Positions 53,841 through 62,997 are shown, counted from the first letter of the stretch. The stretch: 64,000 bases of DNA from Alkalicoccus chagannorensis DSM 18086 (GCF_000429725.1 NZ_AUCK01000011.1:59989-123988); one strand, 5' to 3'. Translations and numbers: made by a program. The notes: a model not told the origin generated them from the sequence alone.

Positions 53841-54764
53841 CTACTCATCTACTTCAACCTCTTCCTGCTTTTCTGACGCTGCCCTGTATTCAGAAACGGT
53901 TTGTGTGAAGCGGAGCAGCAGATCTGCTGCCTTGAGCTGGTTGTTCTTAATCGGGGCCTGCATCCGCTGCATCTGTTCTTTCCATGCCTTCACATCGCGC
54001 CGGTCCATCATCTGCGTGGACGTCCCTCCTTTAGGAACATCAAGATAGCCCTCCAGGCAGATTACGCCCGTTTTCACCGGAATATTCAACTCCCGCTCCG
54101 AGAGGATGGTCTGCACTACCGATTTCGTCCGCTGCAGAGACAGCGCAGGTTTCAGCAGGGGCGTCTTGTTTTCGCCCTCTCGTTTTTCCCAATATCTGTT
54201 GTCCTTCACTCCATAAATCGTCTCTTTCGATCCCGGCAGCGCGTGCAGAATCCACATGTTATTCGGACTGAGGATGATAATATCGCAGTCCACCGGTGCT
54301 TTTCTGGCATAGAGAACCGGACGATAAAAAATGAAGCAGGTGTCCGGCAGTTCTTCCATCAGCATCCGCAGCAGTGGATCGTCATAGTAGGCCGGATCCA
54401 CGCGCGACCTTTCTGAGACGGTCGAACTCGCCCAGTTGATCTGGAAATCAAACAACTCATCCCGGAAGTGCTGCTTCAACCCATCGAGCGTCCGCGACCG
54501 CAGCCCTTCGTTGGTCGGCACGGCGACTTCTTCTTCTGTTTTTTTTCGGAGCCCTTTCATCCAGGTTTTCGTCCGGCTCCAGATCCCCTCGTCCTCTTCA
54601 TAATATTGATATAACGGCAGCTGGTGGGAACCCTGCACGGCTTCCCAGTCCTGCTTCAACCGCGTCCACCGCTCCCGCTTGAGGCGGACATACCGGCTTG
54701 GATAACGATACATATCGATTTCATACCGGGACACGTAATCGGATAGTTTCACTAACTGTGCCAC
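53841..54764 (-). CDS. NERD-like (nuclease-related domain) protein
   Basis: 307 residues. The middle (about 160-250) holds a NERD-like core, VDCDIIILSPNNMWILHALP, with the catalytic-type Asp in a beta strand and an ALSLQRTKSVVQTIL helix. The flanks are helical and charged. NERD domains are predicted endonuclease folds; activity here is unproven. The start is GTG at 54764 with GAGGAGG upstream; the longer frame to 55091 runs through thpR. The ribosome site lies inside the last codons of thpR, so the two are translationally linked. Confidence 0.75.
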   Translation of the reverse strand: MAQLVKLSDYVSRYEIDMYRYPSRYVRLKRERWTRLKQDWEAVQGSHQLPLYQYYEEDEGIWSRTKTWMKGLRKKTEEEVAVPTNEGLRSRTLDGLKQHFRDELFDFQINWASSTVSERSRVDPAYYDDPLLRMLMEELPDTCFIFYRPVLYARKAPVDCDIIILSPNNMWILHALPGSKETIYGVKDNRYWEKREGENKTPLLKPALSLQRTKSVVQTILSERELNIPVKTGVICLEGYLDVPKGGTSTQMMDRRDVKAWKEQMQRMQAPIKNNQLKAADLLLRFTQTVSEYRAASEKQEEVEVDE

Positions 54765-54775
54765 AAGCTTCCTCC

Positions 54776-55318
54776 TCACTCCCGCCCGAGTTTGAGCGGT
54801 TCCTCCACTGTTGTATACGACGGCTGCTTCCCGGGATGGACTTCCATCCATTCCAGCGCTGACGCTCTCATGTTTATTCCCCCTCCACTGAACGTGCCCG
54901 AAGAAGGATAGGGAAAGGCCGCTGCCTTCTTCTTCTTGGCAATCGTAACATGCGGACGGAAGGGCCGGCCCGGAGAAGGAAATCCCAGGAACTCCGCCTC
55001 CTTTAAAACGACCTGATACAGGGGTTTTAAGTCTCCCTGTGGCTCCATGTACAGCACCCTGGGGTAATCTGGAGATCCGAATCCATTCCATCCGTTTACA
55101 GACAGCTCACTGCCCGGCAGCTCCAGCCGGCAGAGCCGGTCCCAGAGAAGCCGCTTCTTATCCATGTCCCAGCCGCCCAGAAATAAAATGGTCAGATGCA
55201 TATCCTGCTCATAGGTCAGCTGTTTATAATATCGGTCAAGTGCCATCGATTCTTGAAGCGCTCTCCCTTTCTTCTGGAGTTGTTCTGTCACCCTGATGCC
55301 CAGAAAATGATGCGTCAT
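54776..55318 (-). CDS. thpR: RNA 2',3'-cyclic phosphodiesterase (2'-5' RNA ligase family)
   Basis: A 180-residue 2H phosphoesterase. Both HxTx motifs are present: HLTI (41-44) and HVTI (123-126). ThpR-type enzymes open 2',3'-cyclic phosphates on RNA ends and can ligate tRNA halves in vitro; the cellular substrate is unknown. AGGAGG precedes the ATG at 55318. It is directly followed by the NERD-like gene (11 bp). Confidence 0.9.
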   Translation of the reverse strand: MTHHFLGIRVTEQLQKKGRALQESMALDRYYKQLTYEQDMHLTILFLGGWDMDKKRLLWDRLCRLELPGSELSVNGWNGFGSPDYPRVLYMEPQGDLKPLYQVVLKEAEFLGFPSPGRPFRPHVTIAKKKKAAAFPYPSSGTFSGGGINMRASALEWMEVHPGKQPSYTTVEEPLKLGRE

Positions 55319-55358
55319 CGAATCCCTCCTCGTTTTTATTTTCCCTCCTGCGCTTCGT

Positions 55359-55387
55359 TTCAAGCAGCAAGATAGGTGTGGTATAAT
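55359..55387 (+). promoter_or_regulatory. cysK promoter
   Basis: TTCAAG (55359-55364), 17 nt, TATAAT (55382-55387) with extended TG. Confidence 0.75.
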
Positions 55388-55438
55388 GGATACTAAACGG
55401 ATAGGAAAAAATGAGACGCGGGAAAGGATGAGTCTGCT

Positions 55439-56377
55439 TTGACAAAAGTAGTGAATCAGATGGATGAATTAATTGGAGATACGCCCCTTGTGAAGCTCCG
55501 GCACGTGACGCCGGAAAGCGGAGCTGTGGTGTATTTGAAACTGGAATTTCAAAATCCAAGCGGCAGCGTAAAAGACCGAGCCGCTGCAAATATGATTGAA
55601 CAGGCGGAAAAAGATGGTCTGCTGCACCCAAACTCCGTTATCGTCGAACCGACATCAGGTAATACTGGAATCGGTCTTGCGATGAACGCCGCAGCGAAAG
55701 GATATAAAGCGATCCTCACCATGCCCGATACGATGTCGCAGGAACGGATCAATCTTTTGAAAGCCTACGGGGCCGAGGTTGTTCTAACTCCAGGCGAGAA
55801 AAAAATGCCCGGCGCTATCGAAAAGGCGAAAGAAATTACCGCTGCAACAGAAAATGCATTCATGCCGATGCAGTTTGAGAACAGCGCCAATCCCGATGCC
55901 CACCGCGGTTCCACAGCGGTCGAAATCATTGACGCCATGAACCAGATTGGCAAAAATCTCTCCGCATTCGTCGCCACTTCGGGTACGGGCGGGACCATCA
56001 CCGGTACAGGAGAAGAACTGCGTAAAGAATATCCGGATGTCACGATCGATGTGGTGGAACCGAAAGGATCTCCGGTTCTTTCAGGGGGACGTCCCGGCCC
56101 TCATAAACTTGTCGGCACGTCTCCCGGATTTGTGCCGCCGATCTTAAACGAAGAGGTCTATGGCCGTATCCATCAGATCAGTGATGAAGATGCGTATGAA
56201 ACGGCTGGACGCCTGGCACGGGAAGAAGGCATTCTCGTTGGTCCTTCATCGGGTGCGGCCTGCTATGCAGCACTGAAAACAGCTGAAAACTTCGGCCCGG
56301 ATGATACCATTGTTGCCATTGCCTGCGACACTGGCGAACGGTACCTTTCCACCGATCTCTTTCAATTTAACGACTAA
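55439..56377 (+). CDS. cysK: Cysteine synthase family protein
   Basis: A 312-residue fold-type II PLP enzyme that makes cysteine from O-acetylserine and sulfide. PLP lysine 45 in PSGSVKDRAA, TSGNTG (72-77) binding substrate, SGTGGTITGTG (phosphate loop), GPSSGAA near the C-terminus. The start is TTG at 55439 with AAAGGATG upstream. Whether this is the main CysK or a paralogue such as YtkP cannot be decided from one window. Confidence 0.88.
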   Translation: MTKVVNQMDELIGDTPLVKLRHVTPESGAVVYLKLEFQNPSGSVKDRAAANMIEQAEKDGLLHPNSVIVEPTSGNTGIGLAMNAAAKGYKAILTMPDTMSQERINLLKAYGAEVVLTPGEKKMPGAIEKAKEITAATENAFMPMQFENSANPDAHRGSTAVEIIDAMNQIGKNLSAFVATSGTGGTITGTGEELRKEYPDVTIDVVEPKGSPVLSGGRPGPHKLVGTSPGFVPPILNEEVYGRIHQISDEDAYETAGRLAREEGILVGPSSGAACYAALKTAENFGPDDTIVAIACDTGERYLSTDLFQFND

Positions 56378-56489
56378 GTCCCGATGATTACTGCAGAAGA
56401 CGGGCATCGGTGTCCTGCTTGTATTACCTGAATCACGCCGATGCTTAAGGGACGAACGGTGCAGCAACAAACACGATGTCAACAGACCG

Positions 56490-56528
56490 GCTTCCGGCTG
56501 TCCCAAGTGGATGGCCGGAAGCTTTTTT
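56490..56528 (+). terminator. cysK terminator
   Basis: The perfect 9-bp stem GCTTCCGGC / GCCGGAAGC followed by TTTTTT. It ends 3 bp before the stop codon of the convergent MFS gene. Confidence 0.85.
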
Positions 56529-56530
56529 CG

Positions 56531-57700
56531 TCAGCCTCCCGGCAGCGACAGACTCACCGCGTTTTTCGTCCGCCGGGCGAGCACCAGCATCAGCAGAGCG
56601 CCCGTCAGCGTCATCACGCCATAGAAAAAATAGACACCGAGAATCGAATGGAAGTCGAGGATCAATCCGGCACTCAGACTGAAGAAGAACGCACCGACCC
56701 CATTGCCGACCGCTGCGTATACCGACACGGCCGTTGCTTTCACTTCCGGCGGGGCCAGATCCGAGACATACTGGAGAGCTGCCGGCACGAACAACCCGAT
56801 ACTGAAACCTTGAAGGATGGTGGTTGCATAAATCCATCCCGGGGAAGGTTCAAACGAGTAAAAAAGCCACCGCAGTCCGGAGACGAGAGCAGCTGCGGTC
56901 AATATCCACAGCACACCTCTGCGGTGGATCCAGTCCCCTGCCCAGCGCATGAACGGTACTTCACTTCCCGCGGCAAGCAGAAAGGCAAAGCCGACGCCGG
57001 CAAGCGATCCGCCGGCAAACTGGATCATGACACCAAAATAAAAGTTGTTTGCCATAATCGGTCCATATACGAGAAATGTAATCAGCAGAAAAAGCAGAAA
57101 GCCAGGAACTCTCATCAGTTTGCCGAGACCCCCACGAAGATCCACCCTCACTGCCGCGTTCTCATTCGGAAGCCCCGCGGCTGTCAGCGCACTGACGGCA
57201 AAAACGAGGAAGAAACCGTAGAATATCACCTGCAGTCCAAAAAGGTCAGACAAGTTGCCCATAATCCAGACGGCGACGGCAAACCCGACAGCGCCCCACA
57301 TTCGGATACGGCCGTAGTCTCCACCCTTCCGCTTCACGTAATTCATGGCCAGGTTATCCGACAGCGGAATGACCGCGCTCTGAAACACAGCCAGCATAAC
57401 GGCGACAGCAACGAATACATAATAATCGGTCACTCCCGCGTATGCGAGTCCACTGAAAGCCGCTCCCGTAGAGGCTGCCATCAGCAGCAGCCTCGGCCGT
57501 TTCGTCAGATCACTGAGCATCCCCCACAGCGGCTGGACGAGAATCATCGTAACAGGGCCAATGGACGTAATCACACCGATCTGTGCACCGCTGAGGCCGA
57601 TATCCTGAAGGTAGACCGTCAGCAGTGGGAACAACCCGCCGAGACCGAAATAGATAAAGAAGAAATAAGCTTTCATTCGTAGTATGTGTGACGGAAACAT
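56531..57700 (-). CDS. MFS transporter
   Basis: 389 residues with about 12 membrane helices. DLTKRPRLLLMAAS is a typical loop 2-3 motif, and MNYVKRKGGDYGRIRMWGAVG resembles the MFS_1-like/LacY-related group (phenylpropionate permease type). Substrate unknown. The frame is open to 57886, but GGGATG precedes the ATG at 57700, where the first helix begins shortly after. Confidence 0.82.
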   Translation of the reverse strand: MFPSHILRMKAYFFFIYFGLGGLFPLLTVYLQDIGLSGAQIGVITSIGPVTMILVQPLWGMLSDLTKRPRLLLMAASTGAAFSGLAYAGVTDYYVFVAVAVMLAVFQSAVIPLSDNLAMNYVKRKGGDYGRIRMWGAVGFAVAVWIMGNLSDLFGLQVIFYGFFLVFAVSALTAAGLPNENAAVRVDLRGGLGKLMRVPGFLLFLLITFLVYGPIMANNFYFGVMIQFAGGSLAGVGFAFLLAAGSEVPFMRWAGDWIHRRGVLWILTAAALVSGLRWLFYSFEPSPGWIYATTILQGFSIGLFVPAALQYVSDLAPPEVKATAVSVYAAVGNGVGAFFFSLSAGLILDFHSILGVYFFYGVMTLTGALLMLVLARRTKNAVSLSLPGG

Positions 57701-58073
57701 GATACATCCCAGCTTTCTTTTTAATGTACAGATTTGCAGGCAGGAGCTGTTCCCTGTCGTGGAAGGAAGGACAAAACGCAGCTTTAATCCTGCTTTCGCC
57801 ATGATGAGATCCCGGGAGCAGCTGCTGTCATACGACCTGCGGCAAGGCGTTTTGTCTTCAACATCTCTCTTCAGACGGACACACACCTGCAGTCCACCTT
57901 ACCAGAAATTCATAGCACCTGCGACCCCGTCTGAACTGGAAGAAACCGGGCCCTTTACAGCAGAATCCGAACGATTCACACACAGTTTACGTAATTTTAA
58001 CGAAATTTACTGAGGTTCACCTTTACGTCTTTCGCTAAAATAGGGTAAAATGTTAAGCAAGGAGGGGGACGTT
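57701..58073. other. Intergenic region upstream of MFS and YjfB-like genes
   Basis: 373 bases between divergent genes. For the YjfB-like gene, TTTACG and TAAAAT about 18 nt apart (58022-58051) form a weak sigma-A pair. No sigma-D (flagellar) promoter was found. Nothing else stands out. Confidence 0.45.
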
Positions 58074-58271
58074 ATGGACATAAGCTCGATGATGCAGGCA
58101 CAGACTGCCCAGCTGCAGCAGACGGTTAGTATGAGTCTTCTTAAAAGCTCACTATCCACCGACGCAGCACAGAGCATCAACATGCTGGAAAAGATGAACG
58201 AGGGCAGTGCTTCCACTTCTGCTGAAGCACCTCACCCGACATCCGGCAGCAGTATTGATATCCGTCTTTAA
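58074..58271 (+). CDS. YjfB-like putative motility protein
   Basis: 65 residues: MDISSMMQAQTAQLQQTVSM, a Met/Gln/Ser-rich helix, then LKSSLSTDAAQSINMLEKM and a low-complexity tail. It fits the small YjfB/DUF6033-like family of putative motility proteins found in flagellated bacilli, where B. subtilis yjfB belongs to the sigma-D regulon. GGAGGGGG precedes the ATG. Function unknown. Confidence 0.75.
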   Translation: MDISSMMQAQTAQLQQTVSMSLLKSSLSTDAAQSINMLEKMNEGSASTSAEAPHPTSGSSIDIRL

Positions 58272-58347
58272 GTGATCAACCATGTACGCCCTTTCTGCGC
58301 AAGGTGTGCGCTGATTTCTTTTGGGTGACAAACAAAGGAGTGGTTTT

Positions 58348-58566
58348 TTGAAACCGTCGACTGATCGTATGTTAACTCGTATTAAATCGGTATACCTCTT
58401 CATCAAACAGAAAGGGAGCGTCTCCACACACGAACTTACGGAAGAGTTCGGCACGACTGAACGAACGATTCAGCGGGATCTGCACGTGCTCGAATACAAC
58501 GACCTCGTCACCCCGACCGGACGTGGCGTCTGGACAACCACGGACAAGAAAACAATCGTATCCTGA
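58348..58566 (+). CDS. ytzE: DeoR-type small HTH regulator YtzE
   Basis: 72 residues forming only a winged helix-turn-helix: TRIKSVYLFIKQKGSVSTHE, LTEEFGTTERTIQRDLHVLE, with no effector domain. Length and sequence match B. subtilis YtzE, next to rsuA/ytzG. The start is TTG at 58348 with AAAGGAG 7 nt upstream. Confidence 0.85.
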   Translation: MKPSTDRMLTRIKSVYLFIKQKGSVSTHELTEEFGTTERTIQRDLHVLEYNDLVTPTGRGVWTTTDKKTIVS

Positions 58567-58623
58567 CACCCGGGTAGAGCTGCCTCAACGAAGGCCGTGC
58601 ATCAATAAACCGGTGGATGAACC

Positions 58624-58675
58624 ATAAATACGAGCCGACGACTGCTTTGACGATCGTCGGCTCGTATTTATCGTT
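58624..58675. terminator. ytzE terminator
   Basis: A perfect 18-bp stem (58624-58641 and 58654-58671, beginning ATAAATACGAGCCGACGA), followed by CGTTTG. The A-rich/T-rich ends give it terminator character in both directions. Confidence 0.8.
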
Positions 58676-58769
58676 TGTCGGTAATAATGACGCCTTCCGA
58701 TGCGGGCAGTCCCGGCGCGGCCGGCAAGGCATCCTATCACCGTATGGATGCTTTGATGCATCCTCCGTG

Positions 58770-58912
58770 AACGATAGCGAAAGCACTTTTTGATCGGAAC
58801 GGCGTGCATCGTCGCTGCATGCTTTTCAAGGGAAGAACAGGGGCTTCGTTCTTCCCGCGCAGCCGGCTACGCCGTCCCCCTAAATGGGAACTTATACATT
58901 CCTATCGACTAA
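58770..58912 (-). repeat. Dispersed structured repeat, copy D
   Basis: Blocks GATAGGAATGTATAAG, GACGGCG, CTGCGCGGGAAGAAC, TTCTTCCC, TGCAGCGACGATGCACGCCG. The inner stem GGGAAGAA / TTCTTCCC is perfect. The 3' hairpin is degenerate (AAAAAGTGCTTTCGCTATC). It begins directly after the rsuA terminator. Confidence 0.85.
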
Positions 58913-58947
58913 ATAAGAGTGGCCCGGTGCGGTACCGGGCCACTCTT
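58913..58947 (-). terminator. rsuA terminator
   Basis: A perfect 14-bp stem AAGAGTGGCCCGGT / ACCGGGCCACTCTT with a 5-nt loop (58915-58947). The minus-strand tail ATTTAG is weak. Confidence 0.8.
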
Positions 58948-58973
58948 GGTTCGTAAACGGCCTCTCGCCCCCG

Positions 58974-59684
58974 CTATTTTTTATGCTCCTGCAGCAACTG
59001 CAGTTCCTCTCCCGTCAGTTCGCGGTATTCACCCGGATTCAAGGCTTTATCCAGGTGGATCGGACCCATTCTCACACGCGTCAATGCGGTCACCCGGTTT
59101 CCACAGGCAGCTAGCATTCGCTTCACCTGATGATACTTTCCTTCCTGAATGGTAAGGAAAATTTCGGTTGCCCGTTCCGTCCGTTTCACAACCGCCGGCT
59201 GTACTTCTGTTCCGTCTTCCAGCGTCATCCCTTTTTCCAGCTGCGCTTCGGTTCGATCGTCGATCGCATCCGCCAGCGATACTTTGTATTCTTTGTCCAC
59301 CTTCCGCTTTGGGGACGTCAGCTGGTGAGCCAGCTTTCCGTCGTTGGTAAGCAGCAGCAGCCCTGTCGTATCTTTGTCCAGACGGCCGACAGGAAAGGGA
59401 GCAAACAGCTGGTCTTTTTCCTCCAGCAGCTCCGTGACGGTTTCCTCCGTCTCATCTTCGGTGGCTGAAATCATTTCCAGCGGTTTATTCATCAGCAGGT
59501 ACACATAGTCCCGGTAAGTGACAGTGTCTCCAAACAGGAGCAGGCCGCTGCTGTCTGGATCCACGTGCGTCTTCCCCTCTTTCACCGGCCGTCCGTCCTG
59601 CTGGAGAGCGCCCTGCTTCAGTAATTTTTTCACTTCTTTTCTGGAGCCGTACCCCAGTTTCGCAAGCAGTTTATCTGCTCTCAT
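58974..59684 (-). CDS. rsuA: 16S rRNA / RsuA-family pseudouridine synthase (YtzG)
   Basis: 236 residues. An N-terminal S4 domain (about 1-45, MRADKLLAKLGYGSRKEVKK) precedes the RsuA/RluB-type catalytic domain with the catalytic Asp in GRLDKDTTGLLLLTND, and QEGKYHQVKRML. It converts a specific uridine in rRNA to pseudouridine. The ribosome site overlaps the end of rodA 12 bp upstream, so it ends the ftsW-rodA-rsuA operon. Confidence 0.92.
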   Translation of the reverse strand: MRADKLLAKLGYGSRKEVKKLLKQGALQQDGRPVKEGKTHVDPDSSGLLLFGDTVTYRDYVYLLMNKPLEMISATEDETEETVTELLEEKDQLFAPFPVGRLDKDTTGLLLLTNDGKLAHQLTSPKRKVDKEYKVSLADAIDDRTEAQLEKGMTLEDGTEVQPAVVKRTERATEIFLTIQEGKYHQVKRMLAACGNRVTALTRVRMGPIHLDKALNPGEYRELTGEELQLLQEHKK

Positions 59685-59696
59685 CTTTACATCCCT

Positions 59697-60869
59697 CTAT
59701 TCTTCTTCACCAAACATATAATGTTTCGTCCGTATATTAACATTTAACACGATTCCCACTGCCAGCATATTCGTGATCAGCGAGCTTCCTCCGTAACTGA
59801 TAAACGGCAGTGCCAGACCAGTGATCGGCACGACGCCAATCGTCATCCCAATGTTCTGGAAAATCTGGAAGACGAGCAGGCCGATAACACCGGCAACCAG
59901 ATACGTCCCGTACGTATTGTTACACGTGAAGGCAATCACGACCATTCTATAAAGCAGGAGGAAGTACACCACCAGCAGCACGGTCGCCCCCATAAAACCG
60001 AACTCTTCTGCAATAACAGTAAATACAAAGTCGGTGTGCAGCTCTGGAATCAGGCCGCTCTGGGTTTTGATGCCGCCCATGAATCCGGAGCCGTAGAGCT
60101 GGCCAGCTCCGACTCCCTGCAGCGCGTGGTACAGCTGATACCCTGCGGCGCCAATGTTCTCACCAGGACTCAGCCATGCGTATATCCGGCTCAGCTGGTG
60201 GTCCTGGATAATCCGGTTGAATAGTTCAAAATTCACGTTATGGAGCCAGACGAGAAAGCTGATGGCGCCTACGAAGATTGAAACTAACAGACCAATCATC
60301 CGAAAAGTAACACCCGCCATCAAAATCATAATGCCAATGATGGCCCCGATGACAAGCGCCGTTCCTAAGTCCGGCTGCACCAGAATGAGGAGAAACGGTG
60401 GTAGACCGACGGCGAGAATTTTTCCGACGACGATGCAGTCAGAGAGAAAGGAGACCGGCCTCGGTTTTCTCGTGATCGTCAAAAGCAGATGAGACAACGA
60501 AAAAATAAGGAATATTTTCACAAACTCAGAAGGCTGAAAACGCGGGACACCCGGCAGATCGAGCCAGCGCTGGGCTCCGTTGATTTCTGTCCCCATCACG
60601 GCAACCAGCAGCAGCAGAATCATGCTGATAATGTAGAAGGTGATGGAGAAATTTTTAAAGGATTCATAGTCGAAAAGCATCGCACCGCCCATGACGATGA
60701 CCCCGAGCGCAAACCAGATGATCTGGCGCTGCACGAAATACCCCGGGGCATTATACTGCTCTGTCGAGGCAGCACTGTAGATCGCGACCAGGCTGATGCA
60801 CATGAGCACAAATAGAAAAAACAATAGAGAGTAGTCCAGCTGTTGAAGTGGACTTTTACGTTCCTGCAT
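59697..60869 (-). CDS. rodA: RodA-like SEDS peptidoglycan polymerase
   Basis: 390 residues with about ten membrane helices. SEDS motifs: GAQRWLDLPGVPRFQPSEF, LVQPDLGTALV, SPGENIGAAGYQLYHALQGV, IAEEFGFMGA and PFISYGGSSL. RodA polymerises glycan strands with a partner PBP2 during elongation. AAGGAGA precedes the ATG, inside the 3' end of ftsW (14-bp overlap). RodA rather than FtsW assignment rests on the GVPRFQPSEF loop and the pairing with the upstream paralogue. Confidence 0.88.
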   Translation of the reverse strand: MQERKSPLQQLDYSLLFFLFVLMCISLVAIYSAASTEQYNAPGYFVQRQIIWFALGVIVMGGAMLFDYESFKNFSITFYIISMILLLLVAVMGTEINGAQRWLDLPGVPRFQPSEFVKIFLIFSLSHLLLTITRKPRPVSFLSDCIVVGKILAVGLPPFLLILVQPDLGTALVIGAIIGIMILMAGVTFRMIGLLVSIFVGAISFLVWLHNVNFELFNRIIQDHQLSRIYAWLSPGENIGAAGYQLYHALQGVGAGQLYGSGFMGGIKTQSGLIPELHTDFVFTVIAEEFGFMGATVLLVVYFLLLYRMVVIAFTCNNTYGTYLVAGVIGLLVFQIFQNIGMTIGVVPITGLALPFISYGGSSLITNMLAVGIVLNVNIRTKHYMFGEEE

Positions 60870-62052
60870 GTTCGCTTCTCCTTACATTAACATCATACGA
60901 TTCCGTATGTAATTCTTCTTCATCTGGATCGTTCTGACGGAGGCGGCGGTCTTTCTCCACCCGTCTCGAAATGTTCGCGAGGATACCGACAGACGCCAGC
61001 GTTACCAGCAGCGACGAGCCGCCATAGCTTAAAAATGGGAATGGAATCCCAGTTACCGGCAGCAGCCCCGTAACGGCACCGCTGTTGAAAATGACCTGTA
61101 CTGCCAGCTGCGCGGAAATGCCAAAAGCGAGCAGGCTCCCGAATGTATCTCTCGCCCGGAAACCAATGAGAAATCCGCGTCCGATCAGCAGGGAGGCAAA
61201 CAGCAGCGCTGCTGCCACCCCGAGAAAGCCTAGTTCTTCACTGACAATGGCGAGAATGAAATCCGTGTGCGCCTCCGGCAGATAGAACAGCTTCTGCACG
61301 CTCTGTCCAAGACCTGCGCCGGTCAAGCCGCCGTGAGCAACGGCGATAAAGGACTGCACAACCTGAAACCCTTCCGTCTGCTCCAGTTCGAAGGCATTCA
61401 GGTAGCCGGCCAACCGATTCATCCGATATTCTGCGGAGCTTGCATAAAACCAGATGACAGAAACCGCCAGCACGGCGAGGCTGACTATATGCCACAGTCT
61501 CGCTCCGGCTAGAAAAGCAAGCAGCCCTGCCACCATGATGATCGAGGTGCCTGTTCCCAGATCGGGCTGGAACATGATCAGGATGAAGGCAGCAGCGACA
61601 ACCAACAGTGGTTTGAACAAGCCGTTTTTGAAATCGTGGATATATGGTGCTTTTTTGGCATAAACACTCGCAAGGTAAATGATCATCGCCAGTTTGACAA
61701 ATTCCGACGGCTGGATCGTAAAACCGCCTATCGCAATCCATCGGGTAGCTCCGTTGACCGTATGACCGAGAGGCGTAAGCAGTACAATGAGCAGCAGGGC
61801 AAAGGAACCGAGCAGCATGAAGGGAATCAGCTTCTGGTAGTGACGGTATGGGAAAAACATCAGAAAGAAAAAGACACCCAGTCCGAGGACAAGCCACATC
61901 AGGTGACGGTTAAAATAAAAAAGAGCGTTATTATAATTTTCATATCCTTCCACAAAGCTGGCACTGTAAACCATGATCAGGCCAAATAAGCTGATCAGGA
62001 TCACCGTTGTCACCAACATCCAGTCTATGTATAGCTGTCTCTTCTCCTCCAA
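60856..62052 (-). CDS. ftsW: FtsW-like SEDS peptidoglycan polymerase
   Basis: 398 residues with about ten membrane helices. GATRWIAIGGFTIQPSEFVK, FQPDLGTGTSIIM, IVSEELGFLGV, PVTGIPFPFLSYGGSSL; the C-terminus is a charged cytoplasmic tail (RRVEKDRRLRQNDPDEEELH). FtsW makes septal peptidoglycan with PBP2B. The start is TTG at 62052 with GGAGGTG 9 nt upstream. It heads the operon with rodA and rsuA. Confidence 0.88.
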   Translation of the reverse strand: MEEKRQLYIDWMLVTTVILISLFGLIMVYSASFVEGYENYNNALFYFNRHLMWLVLGLGVFFFLMFFPYRHYQKLIPFMLLGSFALLLIVLLTPLGHTVNGATRWIAIGGFTIQPSEFVKLAMIIYLASVYAKKAPYIHDFKNGLFKPLLVVAAAFILIMFQPDLGTGTSIIMVAGLLAFLAGARLWHIVSLAVLAVSVIWFYASSAEYRMNRLAGYLNAFELEQTEGFQVVQSFIAVAHGGLTGAGLGQSVQKLFYLPEAHTDFILAIVSEELGFLGVAAALLFASLLIGRGFLIGFRARDTFGSLLAFGISAQLAVQVIFNSGAVTGLLPVTGIPFPFLSYGGSSLLVTLASVGILANISRRVEKDRRLRQNDPDEEELHTESYDVNVRRSEHAGT

Positions 62053-62078
62053 GCTGTCTCACCTCCTGCATTAGCAGT

Positions 62079-62087
62079 ATTATACCA
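62079..62087 (-). promoter_or_regulatory. ftsW operon promoter (extended -10)
   Basis: TGGTATAAT on the minus strand (62087-62079). The -35 is poor (TTTAAG, 18 nt away). Repeat copy E lies about 115 bp upstream. Confidence 0.65.
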
Positions 62088-62201
62088 TGCGCAGGGATGC
62101 CGCTTAAAGTGCCGTTCGATTGATACCGAACTTTCACATAAAAAAAGGGAGCTGCCCATCCGGGTTTTCGGGTTGTCTCAGCGGGAACGTGAAGATCCTG
62201 A

Positions 62202-62320
62202 AGACAAGCACGCAGCGGCTTGGACCGCAGACTTTTCGAGAGAAGCGAGCGGTCTTCTTTCTTCCCGCGCAACGCAGGAAGCCGCCGTCCCCCTGTATGA
62301 AAACTTATGCTTATACTTTA
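62202..62320 (-). repeat. Dispersed structured repeat, copy E
   Basis: GCATAAGTTTTCATACAGGG, GACGGCGGC, TGCGCGGGAAGAAAGAAGAC, then a diverged second half ending AAGCCGCTGCGTGCTTG. It begins at the T-run of the wrbA terminator. Confidence 0.85.
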
Positions 62321-62350
62321 AAAAAGCACTCCGGCTGCCGCCGGAGTGCT
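62319..62350 (-). terminator. wrbA terminator
   Basis: The perfect 10-bp stem AGCACTCCGG / CCGGAGTGCT with a 6-nt loop, followed on the minus strand by TTTTTA, 27 bp after the wrbA stop codon. Confidence 0.9.
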
Positions 62351-62376
62351 GTACGTGCTTCTACGATGCATGTATA

Positions 62377-62997
62377 TCAGCCGTGAAGTTTTTTCGCTGT
62401 TTCTGCAATCCGCTTGCCGAGACGGCGCGTCATCGTCAGATCCCGCTCATCCGGCTGGCTGCTGCCATCCGGCCCCGCCACGGTTGATGCTGCATAAGGA
62501 GAACCTCCGATGCCGTCTGTGGTCAGCTGTTCCGGATTCTCGCCATAAGGCAGGCCGACGTAAATCATACCAAAGTGCATGAGCGGAACGAAAGTTGTCA
62601 ACGCAGTCGTTTCCTGTCCTCCATGAATTGAACCGGTGCTCGTCACGACGCCGGTCACTTTCCCTTCCAGCTCTCCATTCATCCAGAGAGAACCGGCGGA
62701 ATCGAGAAACTGTTTCATCTGTGCCGGCATCGTCCCATACCTGGTCGGAATACCCCAGAGTATGCCGTCAGCCCACTTCAGATCTTCATGGGTTGCCGTC
62801 GGGACATCTTTCTGCATCTCCTGTGCCTGGTCGTAGGCATCCTGCCCGGACATAGCCGCCTTTACTGCATCAAATTCTTCAATGCGGACGATTTTCACTT
62901 CCACTCCGTCCACTTGCGCAGCCCCTTCTGCTGCTGCTTTCACCATCGTGTAAATGTGACCGAATGTGCTGTAATACGGAATAAGTACTTTTGTCAT
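62377..62997 (-). CDS. wrbA: NAD(P)H:quinone oxidoreductase, WrbA family
   Basis: A 206-residue flavodoxin-like quinone reductase (type IV). FMN site YYSTFGHIYTMVKAAAEGA near the start, WGIPTRYGTMPAQMKQFLD and STGSIHGGQETTAL, all family signatures. It reduces quinones by two electrons, avoiding radical formation. AAGGAG precedes the ATG. It is divergent from an HxlR regulator whose family senses quinones. Confidence 0.93.
   Translation of the reverse strand: MTKVLIPYYSTFGHIYTMVKAAAEGAAQVDGVEVKIVRIEEFDAVKAAMSGQDAYDQAQEMQKDVPTATHEDLKWADGILWGIPTRYGTMPAQMKQFLDSAGSLWMNGELEGKVTGVVTSTGSIHGGQETTALTTFVPLMHFGMIYVGLPYGENPEQLTTDGIGGSPYAASTVAGPDGSSQPDERDLTMTRRLGKRIAETAKKLHG

Larger units (their letters stand above)
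58567..58973. other. Intergenic region between ytzE and rsuA
   Basis: 407 bases between convergent genes. It contains the ytzE terminator, dispersed repeat copy D and the rsuA terminator. No gene is supported. Confidence 0.7.

Noticed and set aside
56441..57682. 413-codon + frame over the MFS gene
   Set aside because: Very polar His/Gln/Arg-rich product, the usual complement of a membrane protein gene.
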